64,000 nucleotides of DNA from Alphaproteobacteria bacterium (GTDB lineage Bacteria; Pseudomonadota; Alphaproteobacteria; Rhodobacterales; Rhodobacteraceae): NCBI GenBank assembly GCA_030427405.1, contig JAUHXK010000007.1, forward strand, positions 62,001 through 126,000. Reading direction: 5' to 3'. The notes under the pieces are model-generated. The model worked only from the letters and a program-made list of their open reading frames with translations, ran no database searches and was not told the DNA's origin. The translations under genes and the position numbers were made by a program. This document shows, one piece after another, positions 1 to 8,670 of this stretch; the stretch's first letter is position 1; every line of letters starts with the position of its first letter.

Positions 1-972
1 GCGCTTGCGCTGCAACAGGCCAAAACCGCGCGGGTTGGTGTCGACAAAGGACGAAATCTGCAGGCGGGTCGGGTTTGACAAGGGCCGCCACAGGATCTCG
101 CCCGCGCCATTGCGGATCAGCAGCCCGTCGCTGTCATGCACGGCGGGGCGGAAATCATCGAAACGGCTGTGGTTTGTCTGATCGAACAGGAACATCGAGG
201 TGCCCGGTGCGATGCCCACATGGGTCAGGTCCTCTCGCGGGAACAGGGTGGCTTCGATCTCCATCTCGCAATCGGCCCCGGCGGTTACGTTGAACCGATA
301 GGCTCCGGTCACGCTGGGGCTGTCCATCAGGGCATGCACGACCATGTTGCGCTGTCCGGGTTCGGGGCGTTCCAGCCAGAACCGAATGAACTCGGGGAAC
401 TCTTCGCCATCCGGGTCGCCGGTCTTCAGTGCAAGACCCCGCGCTGACAGGCCGTAAACCTCGTGCAGGCCAATGGCGCGGAAATAGCTGGCGCCTTGCC
501 AAACGCAGAACTCGTCGGTCTTGCCGGGGCGGTGCATCTCGGTGCGCAGGCGCAAACCTGAAAAGCCCAGCGTGTCGTCCACCGGCAGGTCAGGCACATC
601 GTCGGACTTGTCGAACATGGACAGATCAAACGTGACGGGCGTGGCCATTCCGTTCTCGACGGTCGAGACCTGAACGGTGCGCGGAAAGTACAGGCCCGGT
701 GTAAAGAAATCCACGTTGAACGGCGTATCGGTCTCGAACCACAGCGCCCGGTCCAGCCGGAACCGGATCGACCGGTATTGCTGATAGGTCAGGTCCTGCC
801 ATTCCTGCGGGACCATTGCGCGGTCCTCGAAGGGGCGGCTGGCCAGATCACGGGCCAGATCGACAACGTGGGCGCGATTGAACGGGACCCCTCCGGCGGC
901 GGCGGCAAATGTTGTCGGGGCCAGGAACAGGGCCGATGTCGAGGCCAGAAATGCACGGCGCGAAAAATTCAT
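1..972 (-). CDS. opgG: Glucan biosynthesis protein, OpgG/OpgD (MdoG) family, partial
   Basis: The reading frame starts with ATG at 972 and runs 324 codons to the window edge without a stop, so the C-terminal part is missing. The N-terminus carries a twin-arginine motif (SRRAFLAS, residues 4-11) followed by a hydrophobic stretch and an AAA cleavage region, so Tat export to the periplasm is likely. The mature part starts with PFNRAHVVDLARDLASRPF, typical of the MdoG domain, which acts on osmoregulated periplasmic glucan backbones. Its ATG overlaps the TGA of the upstream opgC by four bases (ATGA), which implies translational coupling. A Tat signal is more usual in OpgD than in OpgG of enterobacteria, so the paralogue assignment is not certain. 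Confidence 0.85.
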   Translation of the reverse strand, partial: MNFSRRAFLASTSALFLAPTTFAAAAGGVPFNRAHVVDLARDLASRPFEDRAMVPQEWQDLTYQQYRSIRFRLDRALWFETDTPFNVDFFTPGLYFPRTVQVSTVENGMATPVTFDLSMFDKSDDVPDLPVDDTLGFSGLRLRTEMHRPGKTDEFCVWQGASYFRAIGLHEVYGLSARGLALKTGDPDGEEFPEFIRFWLERPEPGQRNMVVHALMDSPSVTGAYRFNVTAGADCEMEIEATLFPREDLTHVGIAPGTSMFLFDQTNHSRFDDFRPAVHDSDGLLIRNGAGEILWRPLSNPTRLQISSFVDTNPRGFGLLQRKR

Positions 973-2186
973 TTCTTAAATTTCCAGGGTTGTGACTTGA
1001 ACCAAGCGGCCAGATAGGCCACGCCGATGATCATGGCAAAGCCAATCATGTTGGCGACAAGCACGGTGGCAAAATCCCGCCCAAGCTGGTCCAGGAAAAC
1101 GCCGATAAGTCGCGCGGCAGCCATGGAAAATACGAAAACCGCAAGCGATTGCTGACCAACCTTGGTGATCAGTTTCAGGACCGTCTGCCAGATTCGGGCC
1201 GCGGTGCCCTGGCCGGTCGCAATCAGGCGATGCCCGTGTTCGCCAGCCGCCACCCAGCCCAAATAGGCCAGCGACAGAAAGTGGATGTACCGGAACAGGC
1301 CGAAATCTGTCTTGTCCCGCAATTCGGCCGTCAGGGGCCACATCTTTCTGATCGCGGCGGACAGATCCGGCGCCGCGGCCTGAACCCACAGAAACACCTT
1401 CCACGATCCGAACGGTGCGGACAGGACAAGAAAAAGGATGGCGGCCCAGATCAGGGTATTTGAAACCGGAGGCGCCGGAATCCACCCGCGCATGAAGGCG
1501 AAACCTGTAAAGAACAGCAACTGCCAGCCAAACGGGTTGAAAAACCACTGCCGGTCCGACCAGGGCTCGGCAGGCAGGGCCAGGGCTCCGGTCTGGGCTA
1601 CCAGCCAGACAAGGACCGAGGTGGTCGCCACGGCCCAGAACCCGACCCGCGACAAGGCCATGAACAATGGCATCATCGCCAGCACGACCAGGTACATCGG
1701 CAGAATGTCGAAATAGTTCGGAACGTAGCTCAGCGTGAACATCCCCACCATCTGGGGCATGGGATCGTCAAAGAAATGCTGCAGGTTCAGGGACTCGATA
1801 TAGCTTTTCTCGAACAGACCGGACAGGTCCAGTGCGGCCATGGTCATGGCCACAAAGAAGAACAGGCCGATATGCGCCCAATACACCTGCCAGATGCGAA
1901 ACAGGACCCGCGCCGTACCCAGCAACCAACCCTTGCGCAGAAAGGCACCACCAAAGGCTATGGCCGATGCCATGCCCGAACAGAACACGAAAATCTCGGT
2001 CGCGTCGGAAAAGCCGAACCGGGCCGGTATCCACCGGGCCCAGGGGTCGTTTGGGATATGGGCGATCAGAATGATGAACATCGCGATTCCGCGATAGAAA
2101 TCCAGCCGCGGATCGCGGGCCCGCACCGGCGCTGCGGCACTTGCCGCAACGGGTGCAAAATCAGAACTGGGCGAAACTGTCGCCAT
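969..2186 (-). CDS. opgC: OpgC, succinyltransferase for periplasmic glucans
   Basis: This 405-residue integral membrane protein has about ten hydrophobic segments after a short Ala/Pro-rich cytoplasmic tail. The sequence DPRLDFYRGIAMFIILIAHI at residues 25-44 is the first transmembrane segment of the OpgC/acyltransferase-3-like family. Family members transfer succinyl groups onto periplasmic glucans at the inner membrane. The start at 2186 is preceded by AAGGA at good spacing. It ends overlapping the start of the OpgG/D gene, and it begins 33 bases after the stop of the TPR gene, so the three may be co-transcribed. The glucosyltransferase opgH is not visible here and may lie beyond the left edge. 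Confidence 0.85.
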   Translation of the reverse strand: MATVSPSSDFAPVAASAAAPVRARDPRLDFYRGIAMFIILIAHIPNDPWARWIPARFGFSDATEIFVFCSGMASAIAFGGAFLRKGWLLGTARVLFRIWQVYWAHIGLFFFVAMTMAALDLSGLFEKSYIESLNLQHFFDDPMPQMVGMFTLSYVPNYFDILPMYLVVLAMMPLFMALSRVGFWAVATTSVLVWLVAQTGALALPAEPWSDRQWFFNPFGWQLLFFTGFAFMRGWIPAPPVSNTLIWAAILFLVLSAPFGSWKVFLWVQAAAPDLSAAIRKMWPLTAELRDKTDFGLFRYIHFLSLAYLGWVAAGEHGHRLIATGQGTAARIWQTVLKLITKVGQQSLAVFVFSMAAARLIGVFLDQLGRDFATVLVANMIGFAMIIGVAYLAAWFKSQPWKFKK

Positions 2187-2219
2187 CGTCGTGTCTGTCC
2201 TTCTTGGTCTTGAGTATTG

Positions 2220-3590
2220 CTATTCCGCCGGAACGCTTTGCGCGTCCCCGCCAGAGCGGGCAGAACTGATCAGCGCACGGCGCGCCAGGGCATAATTGTC
2301 TTCCTGCCCGGCTCGTTTGCTGCGCCTGTCATCCAGGATACGCTCAACCGCATCCAACCGGCCGGCCCGAAGGCCGGAATCGATCGTGATCCGCTCGAAT
2401 ACATCGCGCTGGGCGTGGCTTCCGCCTGCCAGTTGCATGGTGCCGCGCGCGGCTGAAAGATGGTCAAAAGCCGCCGCGAACTGCCCGTCACCGAAGGCTT
2501 CGAGGCCCATGGCCGCCGCGAGGCCCGGATCGGCCATGCGGCGCGTGGTGTCATTGTCGGCCTGCGCGGCGTCGCGGTGTATCCGGCCAAGCATCTTAGC
2601 GGTCGCGTCAGCCCTGTTGTCGCCGGTCAGGGCCAGCAGATAGTGCAGATCGGCAAAGATCAGGCACCCATCCTCGGTCCGCTCGGCGCTGAGATCGGCC
2701 AGTTCTTCCCAGCGGTCGCCGATGTCGATGCCTTCAAGTTGCAGGCGCGAGAGCAGCGACGTCGCATTCGAGATATCGCGATAGTCATCGGTCTTGTCCT
2801 TGCGGATTTGTTGGTCGTACAGGTCCATCACCTGGTCGATCTGCCCAAGGTCCAGATGCATCAGCGCCTTGTGCCACCAGACGTGATAGCGGAAGTTGTT
2901 GCAATGCGACCAGGCCGCTTCGCGCCCGGCCAGCCAATCCAGCCCCAGTTGCGCGTTGCCCGTCATTTCGTGAACATGCGCAACCGCATGCAAGCCCCAT
3001 GCGTCGTCCGACACCATCCACAAAGCCTGCCGACCTGCGATCTCGGCCTTTTCATAGGCGCCTGTTTCCTCCAGCGCAAAGGAATGGCAGCCCAGCAGGT
3101 ACCCGCGGCCCGGGTGGTCGGGCGCATAGGCCGGCAACACCCGTTCGATCGACCGTCGCATGCCTTCGGCGTCACCCAGCACAAAGCGGGTCGCGTGGCT
3201 CAGCTTCATGGCCAAAGTGTCCTGGGGGTGCGCGCGAAGCACATTTTCGAACTTTTGCGCGGCCTGAACGGGATGGCCGGACAACCACAATTCCAGGGCA
3301 TCGACATAAAGCGCCTCGCGCGGCGACACCGGCTGACGGGTCATTGCGCTCTGGGCCGTTGCAAGAGCGTCGGTGGCGACCGGCAGCATTTCGCGGCGCC
3401 CGAGCAGCACCATGAACAACCCCTTTACCGCGTGCCCAAGGGCGAAGTCCGGCTCAAGCTCCAGCACCGTTCCCAGATGTTGCGGTGTCACCGCCGAATG
3501 CGCAAGAAACCCCAGCAAAACACCGTTCCAGGCATCGACGCTTGCCGGCTGGGTCAAAGTGTTCATCTGTCCAAAAATGTCTTGCTTCAT
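2220..3590 (-). CDS. Tetratricopeptide repeat protein, TTC38-like
   Basis: The product is a soluble protein of 456 residues when started at the ATG at 3590 (MKQDIFGQMNT). The open frame continues upstream to 3734, but that extension looks non-native. It is built of degenerate helical repeats, with motifs such as HAVAHVHEMTGN and FRYHVWWHKALMHLDLG that are typical of the TTC38 family of TPR proteins. No catalytic function is established for this family, and no signal peptide or membrane segment is seen. It lies 33 bases upstream of opgC on the same strand. That could reflect an operon, but no direct link with glucan synthesis is known. Confidence 0.75.
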   Translation of the reverse strand: MKQDIFGQMNTLTQPASVDAWNGVLLGFLAHSAVTPQHLGTVLELEPDFALGHAVKGLFMVLLGRREMLPVATDALATAQSAMTRQPVSPREALYVDALELWLSGHPVQAAQKFENVLRAHPQDTLAMKLSHATRFVLGDAEGMRRSIERVLPAYAPDHPGRGYLLGCHSFALEETGAYEKAEIAGRQALWMVSDDAWGLHAVAHVHEMTGNAQLGLDWLAGREAAWSHCNNFRYHVWWHKALMHLDLGQIDQVMDLYDQQIRKDKTDDYRDISNATSLLSRLQLEGIDIGDRWEELADLSAERTEDGCLIFADLHYLLALTGDNRADATAKMLGRIHRDAAQADNDTTRRMADPGLAAAMGLEAFGDGQFAAAFDHLSAARGTMQLAGGSHAQRDVFERITIDSGLRAGRLDAVERILDDRRSKRAGQEDNYALARRALISSARSGGDAQSVPAE

Positions 3591-3770
3591 GGGTCGGTCC
3601 AATCTGGTTGCAGCTTTTCTCAGTATTGGGCTTAGCAGGTTGTGCAGAGGGCTCGTAACAGTATCGGGCCTGCTCTCGAATTGGTGAAATCCCGTGTGCG
3701 CAAAAAACGAAAAAAACCGCCGATTCAACGGCATGTTTCAGCAACTTGCCGCCTAAACAGGCAATGTGTT

Positions 3771-4955
3771 TCAATCTTCAAAGGGGTTTTCGGCATCCAG
3801 AACGGATTGTGTGTCCGCGCCGAACACGGGCGGTGCAGTCCGATATGTCACCGGCGTGCGCGACAGTTTCAGCGGGTTTCCGATCAGATCGACCGCGCCC
3901 GGCTGCGCCTGCATGGCAATCTGCATGTCGCGGGCTGAAACCTGGTCTGAGGCAAAAACCTGATCGAGGGTCTGCACCGGCCCGACCGGAACCTTCAGCG
4001 CCTCCAGCCCGTCGATCACGGCACGCGTGGCCAGGGCCCGCAGCGCGGGACGAAGGATCGCGTTCAGGGCTTGCCGGTGCTCCAACCTGGCAGGGTTGGT
4101 CGCAAACCGCGGATCGTGAGGCAGTTCGGGCTGCCCCAGAAAGCTGCAAAACCGCTGAAACTGGCTGTCATTGCCAACCGCCAGGATCACATGCCCGTCC
4201 GATGTCTCGTAGACATCATAGGGCACGATGTTGGGGTGGCCGTTTCCGCGCCGTTGCGGAACCGCGCCAGAGGTAAGGTAATTTACCCCCTCATTGATAA
4301 GCCACGCGACTTGCGCGTCGACCAGCGCCAGGTCGATCTGCTGGCCTTCACCGGTCAGGTCGCGGTGTCTCAGCGCGGCCAGGATGCCCACGGCCGCATA
4401 CATGCCGCACATCACGTCGGCGATCCCGACACCCACTTTCATGGGGGCGCCTTCGGGGTCCCCGGTCAGGGACATGATGCCGCCATAGCCCTGCGCCATA
4501 AGATCATATCCGGGCTTGGCCGCATTCGGACCCGTTTGCCCGTAGCCGGAAATCGAACAATAGACGAGCGCCGGAAACTCCTGCGCCAGGCTGGCATAGT
4601 CCAGCCCGTATTTTTCCAGGCCGCCCGGCTTGAAATTTTCGATCAGGATATCCGCATGCGCCGCCAGTCGACGGATCTCGGCCTGACCCTCTTCGGTCGT
4701 GATGTCCAGAGCCACGGATTTCTTGTTTCGGTTTGCCGCCATGAAATAGGCGCTGAGATCCGATGCGGTCCCATCCTCGTTCATGACATAGGGCGGGCCC
4801 CATTGGCGCGTGTCGTCACCCCCGGTCGCCGGGTTTTCGATCTTGATGACACTGGCCCCCAGATCGCCCAGCAACTGCGTGCAGGTCGGCCCGGCCAGAA
4901 TACGGCTGAGGTCCAGAACCTTGACGCCCTTCAGCGGGCCTTCAGAGCCGACCAT
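3771..4955 (-). CDS. CoA-transferase, CaiB/BaiF (class III) family
   Basis: This 394-residue protein starts with GPLKGVKVLDLSRILAGPTCTQLLGDLGA, the classic N-terminus of class III CoA-transferases. It also has the ENFKPGGLEKYGLDY region and the GYDLMAQGYGG motif of formyl-CoA and related transferases. The family moves CoA between carboxylic acids through an aspartyl-CoA intermediate. The start was set at the ATG at 4955 because GGAGG lies five bases upstream; a TTG at 4973 is also open. Its 5' end overlaps the stop of the upstream ThDP enzyme by 14 bases, so the two are probably coupled. The substrate cannot be told from the sequence. Confidence 0.85.
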   Translation of the reverse strand: MVGSEGPLKGVKVLDLSRILAGPTCTQLLGDLGASVIKIENPATGGDDTRQWGPPYVMNEDGTASDLSAYFMAANRNKKSVALDITTEEGQAEIRRLAAHADILIENFKPGGLEKYGLDYASLAQEFPALVYCSISGYGQTGPNAAKPGYDLMAQGYGGIMSLTGDPEGAPMKVGVGIADVMCGMYAAVGILAALRHRDLTGEGQQIDLALVDAQVAWLINEGVNYLTSGAVPQRRGNGHPNIVPYDVYETSDGHVILAVGNDSQFQRFCSFLGQPELPHDPRFATNPARLEHRQALNAILRPALRALATRAVIDGLEALKVPVGPVQTLDQVFASDQVSARDMQIAMQAQPGAVDLIGNPLKLSRTPVTYRTAPPVFGADTQSVLDAENPFED

Positions 4956-6561
4956 CATAGCCTCCACGGTCAATCTCGGCGGCGATCACCGTGAACCTGT
5001 CGGCAGACAGGGCAGCCGTCAGCGCCGCGCGCAATTCGACGCGGTTGCGCACGGTGTGCCCATGGCCGCCAAAAGCCCGCCCCATGGCGGCAAAGTCGTG
5101 GCGGTCGAAATCAACGCCCCGGTTGCCCATCTGCCGTTGGCGCTGTTTCAATTCGATCAGCGCCAGGCTGGCGTCCACGAAGACCAGGAAAATCGGGTTT
5201 CCCCCCAGTTCGGCTGCCGTGGAAAGCTCGCCCGCAACCATCAGGAACCCCGCATCACCGGAAAAACTGATGACAGGGCGCTCAGGCGCTGCCAGCTTCA
5301 GGCCGATTGCCATCGGGACGGCGCAGCCCATCGTGCACAGGGCCGAGGACTGGATCAGGCCGCGCGCCTCGGAACAGGTCCACATCTGGCTTAAAAGTAT
5401 GCGGTGCGCGCCGCTGTCGGCGGTTGCCAGCGTTTCAGCTGGCAGGACGGCGCGGGTTTCAGCGATCACCGCCGCAGGGCCCCAGTCGTCATCATCAGGA
5501 AAGGCCTGTGACAGGGCCGCTTTGACCTGTTCGGGTTCGCCTTGCGGCCAGGTCGTGCGCGCCGGATTTCCCTTGGCAATCGCCTCAAGCGTTGCGCCGG
5601 TATCGGCGACAAGGTTCAGCCCGGCCTGATGCATATAGTGGTCGTTGACCACGGCGGAAATGTCGATGACGCGCTGCAGCTCGGGGTCCCAGATTTCGCG
5701 CCATCCGGGGCGCATCTCGATCGGGTCATAGCCCAGGCACAGGATCAGGTCCGCCTGCTGCACCAGTGGAACAAGGTGTTTGTCCGCCAATGGCGACAAC
5801 CCCGCACCGCCCAGGCATAGCGGATGATCTTCCGGCACGACGCCCTTGGCCTTGTAGGTCGTGACAAAGGGAATTCCGAAATGTTCCAGAAATGCCCGCA
5901 CCACGCAGCGCGACTCGTCATACAATGCGTCCAGCCCGATTATGGCGACAGGCCGTTCCGCATCCGCAACCCAGCGCCGGGCCTTGTCCAGGCAATCGCC
6001 TTCGGGTGCCACGACCGCAGGTTTGGCCAGACGGCGGCGCTTTACCCCATCGACGCGCGTGTCAGCCACGGAAATCGGCACATCTATGTGCACCGGACCC
6101 GGTCGCGGTTGCAGGGCGAGGTTCACTGCCTTGTCGGCTATTGTGTCTGCGCCCTTGGCGGTCAGCAGAAACGTCGCCTTGGTGATCGAGCGGTAGACCT
6201 GGCTATGGTCCATTACCTGATGGGTATAGGTCAGTGCCTCGTCAGCATCGACACAACCGGTCAATACGATCATCGGAACGCGGTCCTGAAGCGCGTTGGC
6301 GACCACGTTCAATCCGTTCATCGCGCCGGGGCCCAGCGTGGCCACAAGGATTGCGGGTGCGCCGTCGCGATGGTGGACTGCCTCGGCCATGAACCCAGCC
6401 GCGTTTTCGTGTTTGCAGAGATGAAAGGTGATCCCTGCCTGCTCCAACGCGTCGACCAGGGTCAATACTTCGCCGCCGGGCATGCCGAAGGCGTGGCGGC
6501 ATCCGGCCTCGTACAGCCGTTGCGCCAACAGGTCAGCCGCGCGGGGGGAAAGGTCTTGCAT
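4942..6561 (-). CDS. Thiamine-diphosphate enzyme, acetolactate synthase-like
   Basis: The 539-residue protein has the three-domain layout of the acetolactate synthase/oxalyl-CoA decarboxylase family. The ThDP-activating Glu is in KHENAAGFMAEA (E52). The C-terminal cofactor motif is GDAGF (435-439) followed 27 residues later by Asp (VDAS, D463) where many members have Asn; catabolic acetolactate synthases also have Asp there. No regulatory subunit gene is adjacent. Instead it overlaps a class III CoA-transferase, an arrangement that recalls oxalate degradation (oxc-frc), but the sequence does not look like a standard oxalyl-CoA decarboxylase. The start at 6561 has GGAG upstream. The real substrate is unknown. 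Confidence 0.8.
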   Translation of the reverse strand: MQDLSPRAADLLAQRLYEAGCRHAFGMPGGEVLTLVDALEQAGITFHLCKHENAAGFMAEAVHHRDGAPAILVATLGPGAMNGLNVVANALQDRVPMIVLTGCVDADEALTYTHQVMDHSQVYRSITKATFLLTAKGADTIADKAVNLALQPRPGPVHIDVPISVADTRVDGVKRRRLAKPAVVAPEGDCLDKARRWVADAERPVAIIGLDALYDESRCVVRAFLEHFGIPFVTTYKAKGVVPEDHPLCLGGAGLSPLADKHLVPLVQQADLILCLGYDPIEMRPGWREIWDPELQRVIDISAVVNDHYMHQAGLNLVADTGATLEAIAKGNPARTTWPQGEPEQVKAALSQAFPDDDDWGPAAVIAETRAVLPAETLATADSGAHRILLSQMWTCSEARGLIQSSALCTMGCAVPMAIGLKLAAPERPVISFSGDAGFLMVAGELSTAAELGGNPIFLVFVDASLALIELKQRQRQMGNRGVDFDRHDFAAMGRAFGGHGHTVRNRVELRAALTAALSADRFTVIAAEIDRGGYDGRL

Positions 6562-6640
6562 CCGTCAAGCTCCGAAAGTCCAACTGTGCAGCAGATTGCG
6601 GAGGACGCCGCCCGACGCAAGACGCTTCACGTCAGTGTGA

Positions 6641-7114
6641 CTATTTGACTGCGCCAAGCGCGACAGCGTGAAAGGCGGTGTCGAGTTCCGCCGCGATGAC
6701 GGCCAGTTCGTCATTGCCGCCCATATAGGGGGCGAAGACAAAGCTGGGTGTCTTGTAGGACAGCGTCGCCGTGCCATCGTCGTCTTCGGTGATGTAGAAC
6801 CGTATCGGGGCTTCGATCATTGCGGCGGTCGACTGTTCCAGGACCCGAACGGCGAAATCATTGTTGAAAACGCCGATGACGCGGTTTCCGGGAATGGTGA
6901 TGCCACGGGCCGCCGCAGCCCCGGTCGGCCCGACCTGTGTGACCACCGCCAGATTGCTTGCCTTGACCGCCCCAACCGTGTCGGCAACCAGCGTGTCAAA
7001 GGGTTTGTCGGTCGGGTGTACCGCCCAGCCCGGTCGGGCTTCCATATTCGCGGTGCGCGTATCGGCCCAGGTCGGCAAGGCGACGGCGCATAGCAGCAGC
7101 CACAGGTATCTCAT
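6641..7114 (-). CDS. DUF302 domain protein, exported
   Basis: This is a 157-residue protein with a short signal peptide (MRYLWLLLCAVALPTWAD) followed by a DUF302 domain. The family features include the segment RVIGVFNNDFAVRVLE and the late PSFVFAPYMGGNDELAVIAAELD. DUF302 proteins are small alpha-beta proteins without an established activity, often periplasmic. The ATG at 7114 was preferred to a GTG at 7120 because GGAGAGG lies five bases upstream of the ATG and overlaps the region just before the GTG. It lies between the cobalamin cluster and the ThDP gene on the same strand, with about 90 bases to cobF. Confidence 0.75.
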   Translation of the reverse strand: MRYLWLLLCAVALPTWADTRTANMEARPGWAVHPTDKPFDTLVADTVGAVKASNLAVVTQVGPTGAAAARGITIPGNRVIGVFNNDFAVRVLEQSTAAMIEAPIRFYITEDDDGTATLSYKTPSFVFAPYMGGNDELAVIAAELDTAFHAVALGAVK

Positions 7115-7205
7115 TGCCACCTCTCCGGTTGTTCGGCCTGTCCCCTCATGCCAGAAATCCCCGGCGTGGCGCGTTCACAATCCCGTGCGCGACAGGGCGG
7201 CTATG

Positions 7206-7949
7206 TCAGCCCGCGCGTTTTGCCAGAACGTATATATCCATGATCCATCCATGGCTTGCCCGGGCGTCGGCGCGGGTTTTCAGGATCTTCGCGGCGACAT
7301 CGGCTAGCGGACCCTGAATAAGGATCTCTTCCTCCATCCCCACATAGGCCCCCCACCAGATGTCGAAATCCGCCATTTCGAGGTGCTGGAACGAGCATTC
7401 GGCGTCCAGCATAACGGCGACGGTCCCGGCGGTCTGGGGCCAACCCTCGTCGCGAATACGCCGCCCGGTGGTGACGGTATAGGGCGCACCAATTGCGTTG
7501 ATCGGAATCGCATGCGCCGCGGTCAGTGCCTGCAGCGCGGTGATGCCCGGTATCACACGGGTCGGCGGTTGCGGGGTCAGCCGCGCGGCGATACGCAGCG
7601 AACTGTCGTACAGGGATGGATCGCCCCAGATCAGCAGGGCCACCTGGCGGGCTTCGGGATGTGCGGCCATCGCATCTTGCCAGCGCAGGGCGATTGCATC
7701 GTGCCACGCGTCCACGCCGCGCAGGTATCCATCGTCGCTGCGGCGTTCGGGGATGTCGAAATAGGCGATGCGGGGCGGGGTATCGGTGACCCTGGTGATG
7801 ATGTCTTCGCGCAGACCGGACAGGTCCGACTTGTTCTTGCCCTTGCGGGGGATCAGGATCAGGTCGGCGTTGCGTATCGCCTGCGCACCCTGAAAGGTGA
7901 CATGATCCGGGTTCCCGGTGCCGATGCCGATAAGGGTCAGTTCAATCAT
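7206..7949 (-). CDS. cobF: CobF, precorrin-6A synthase (deacetylating)
   Basis: CobF methylates C-1 of precorrin-5 with loss of acetate, giving precorrin-6A in the aerobic B12 pathway. The 247-residue protein starts MIELTLIGIGTGNPDHVTFQ, the nucleotide-binding start of the tetrapyrrole methylase fold. It has the DLILIPRKGKNKSDL segment and the LLIWGDPSLYDSS loop that distinguish CobF. The ATG at 7949 overlaps the cobA stop by eight bases; an in-frame upstream start at 7973 lies inside cobA and is less likely. It is the last gene of the minus-strand cobL-cobE-cobM-cobB-cobA-cobF run. Confidence 0.93.
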   Translation of the reverse strand: MIELTLIGIGTGNPDHVTFQGAQAIRNADLILIPRKGKNKSDLSGLREDIITRVTDTPPRIAYFDIPERRSDDGYLRGVDAWHDAIALRWQDAMAAHPEARQVALLIWGDPSLYDSSLRIAARLTPQPPTRVIPGITALQALTAAHAIPINAIGAPYTVTTGRRIRDEGWPQTAGTVAVMLDAECSFQHLEMADFDIWWGAYVGMEEEILIQGPLADVAAKILKTRADARASHGWIMDIYVLAKRAG

Positions 7950-8670
7950 CTTCGAACTCTGCCAGCGGGCCATAGAGTATCAGGGCGGGGGCCGCGCTGA
8001 TTTCGTTGTCCAAATGCGCCGCCAAAGCCCCGATCGTCGACCGGCGCAGGGTTTGATCGGGGGTCGACACCGCCTCGGCCATCACAGCGGGCGTGTCCAG
8101 CGGCAGACCGTGGTCATGCAGGGTTTTCACCAGCAGGGGAAAGGTGCGCTTACCCATGAAAACAACGGTTGTCGCGTCGGGGTCGGCCAGTGCTGGCAGG
8201 TTCAGGTCTTCGGGCAGCTTGCCGCGGACGTCATGGCCGGTGACGAATTGCACCCGGCGCGCGGTCAGGCGGCGAGTCAGCGGGATGCCCGCGGCCGCAG
8301 CCGCCGCAATCGCCGAGGGGATGCCCGGAATGATCTCGTATTCGATCCCGGCGGCGCGCAGGGCCACCAGTTCCTCTTCCAGTCGCCCGAACAGACCGCC
8401 ATCACCCGATTTCAGCCGCACGACATGGGCGCCGGTCCTGGCATAATCGACAAGCAAACGGCTGACATGGTCCTGCTTGGGCGAGGGACGCCCCGCGCGT
8501 TTGCCTACCCCCACAAGGTCGGCGTCCTTGCGTGCATGGGTCAGGATCGGGCCGCTGCTCAGGTCGTCAAACAGGATAGCGTCCGCCTTTTGCATCCGGT
8601 CCACCGCCTTGAGGGTCAGCAACTCGGGGTCGCCGGGGCCTGAGCCGACAAAGGAAACGAAACCGCTCAT
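7942..8670 (-). CDS. cobA: CobA, uroporphyrinogen-III C-methyltransferase
   Basis: CobA methylates uroporphyrinogen III at C-2 and C-7 with S-adenosylmethionine to give precorrin-2, the branch point towards cobalamin and siroheme. The 242-residue protein has the SUMT signature GSGPGDPELLTLKAVDRM near the N-terminus. It also has the VGKRAGRPSPKQ loop, the RLKSGDGGLFGR motif and PGIPSAIAAAAAAGIPLTRR. No CysG-type siroheme synthase domain is fused. Its ATG overlaps the cobB TGA by four bases (ATGA) and its end overlaps cobF. Confidence 0.95.
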   Translation of the reverse strand: MSGFVSFVGSGPGDPELLTLKAVDRMQKADAILFDDLSSGPILTHARKDADLVGVGKRAGRPSPKQDHVSRLLVDYARTGAHVVRLKSGDGGLFGRLEEELVALRAAGIEYEIIPGIPSAIAAAAAAGIPLTRRLTARRVQFVTGHDVRGKLPEDLNLPALADPDATTVVFMGKRTFPLLVKTLHDHGLPLDTPAVMAEAVSTPDQTLRRSTIGALAAHLDNEISAAPALILYGPLAEFEDD

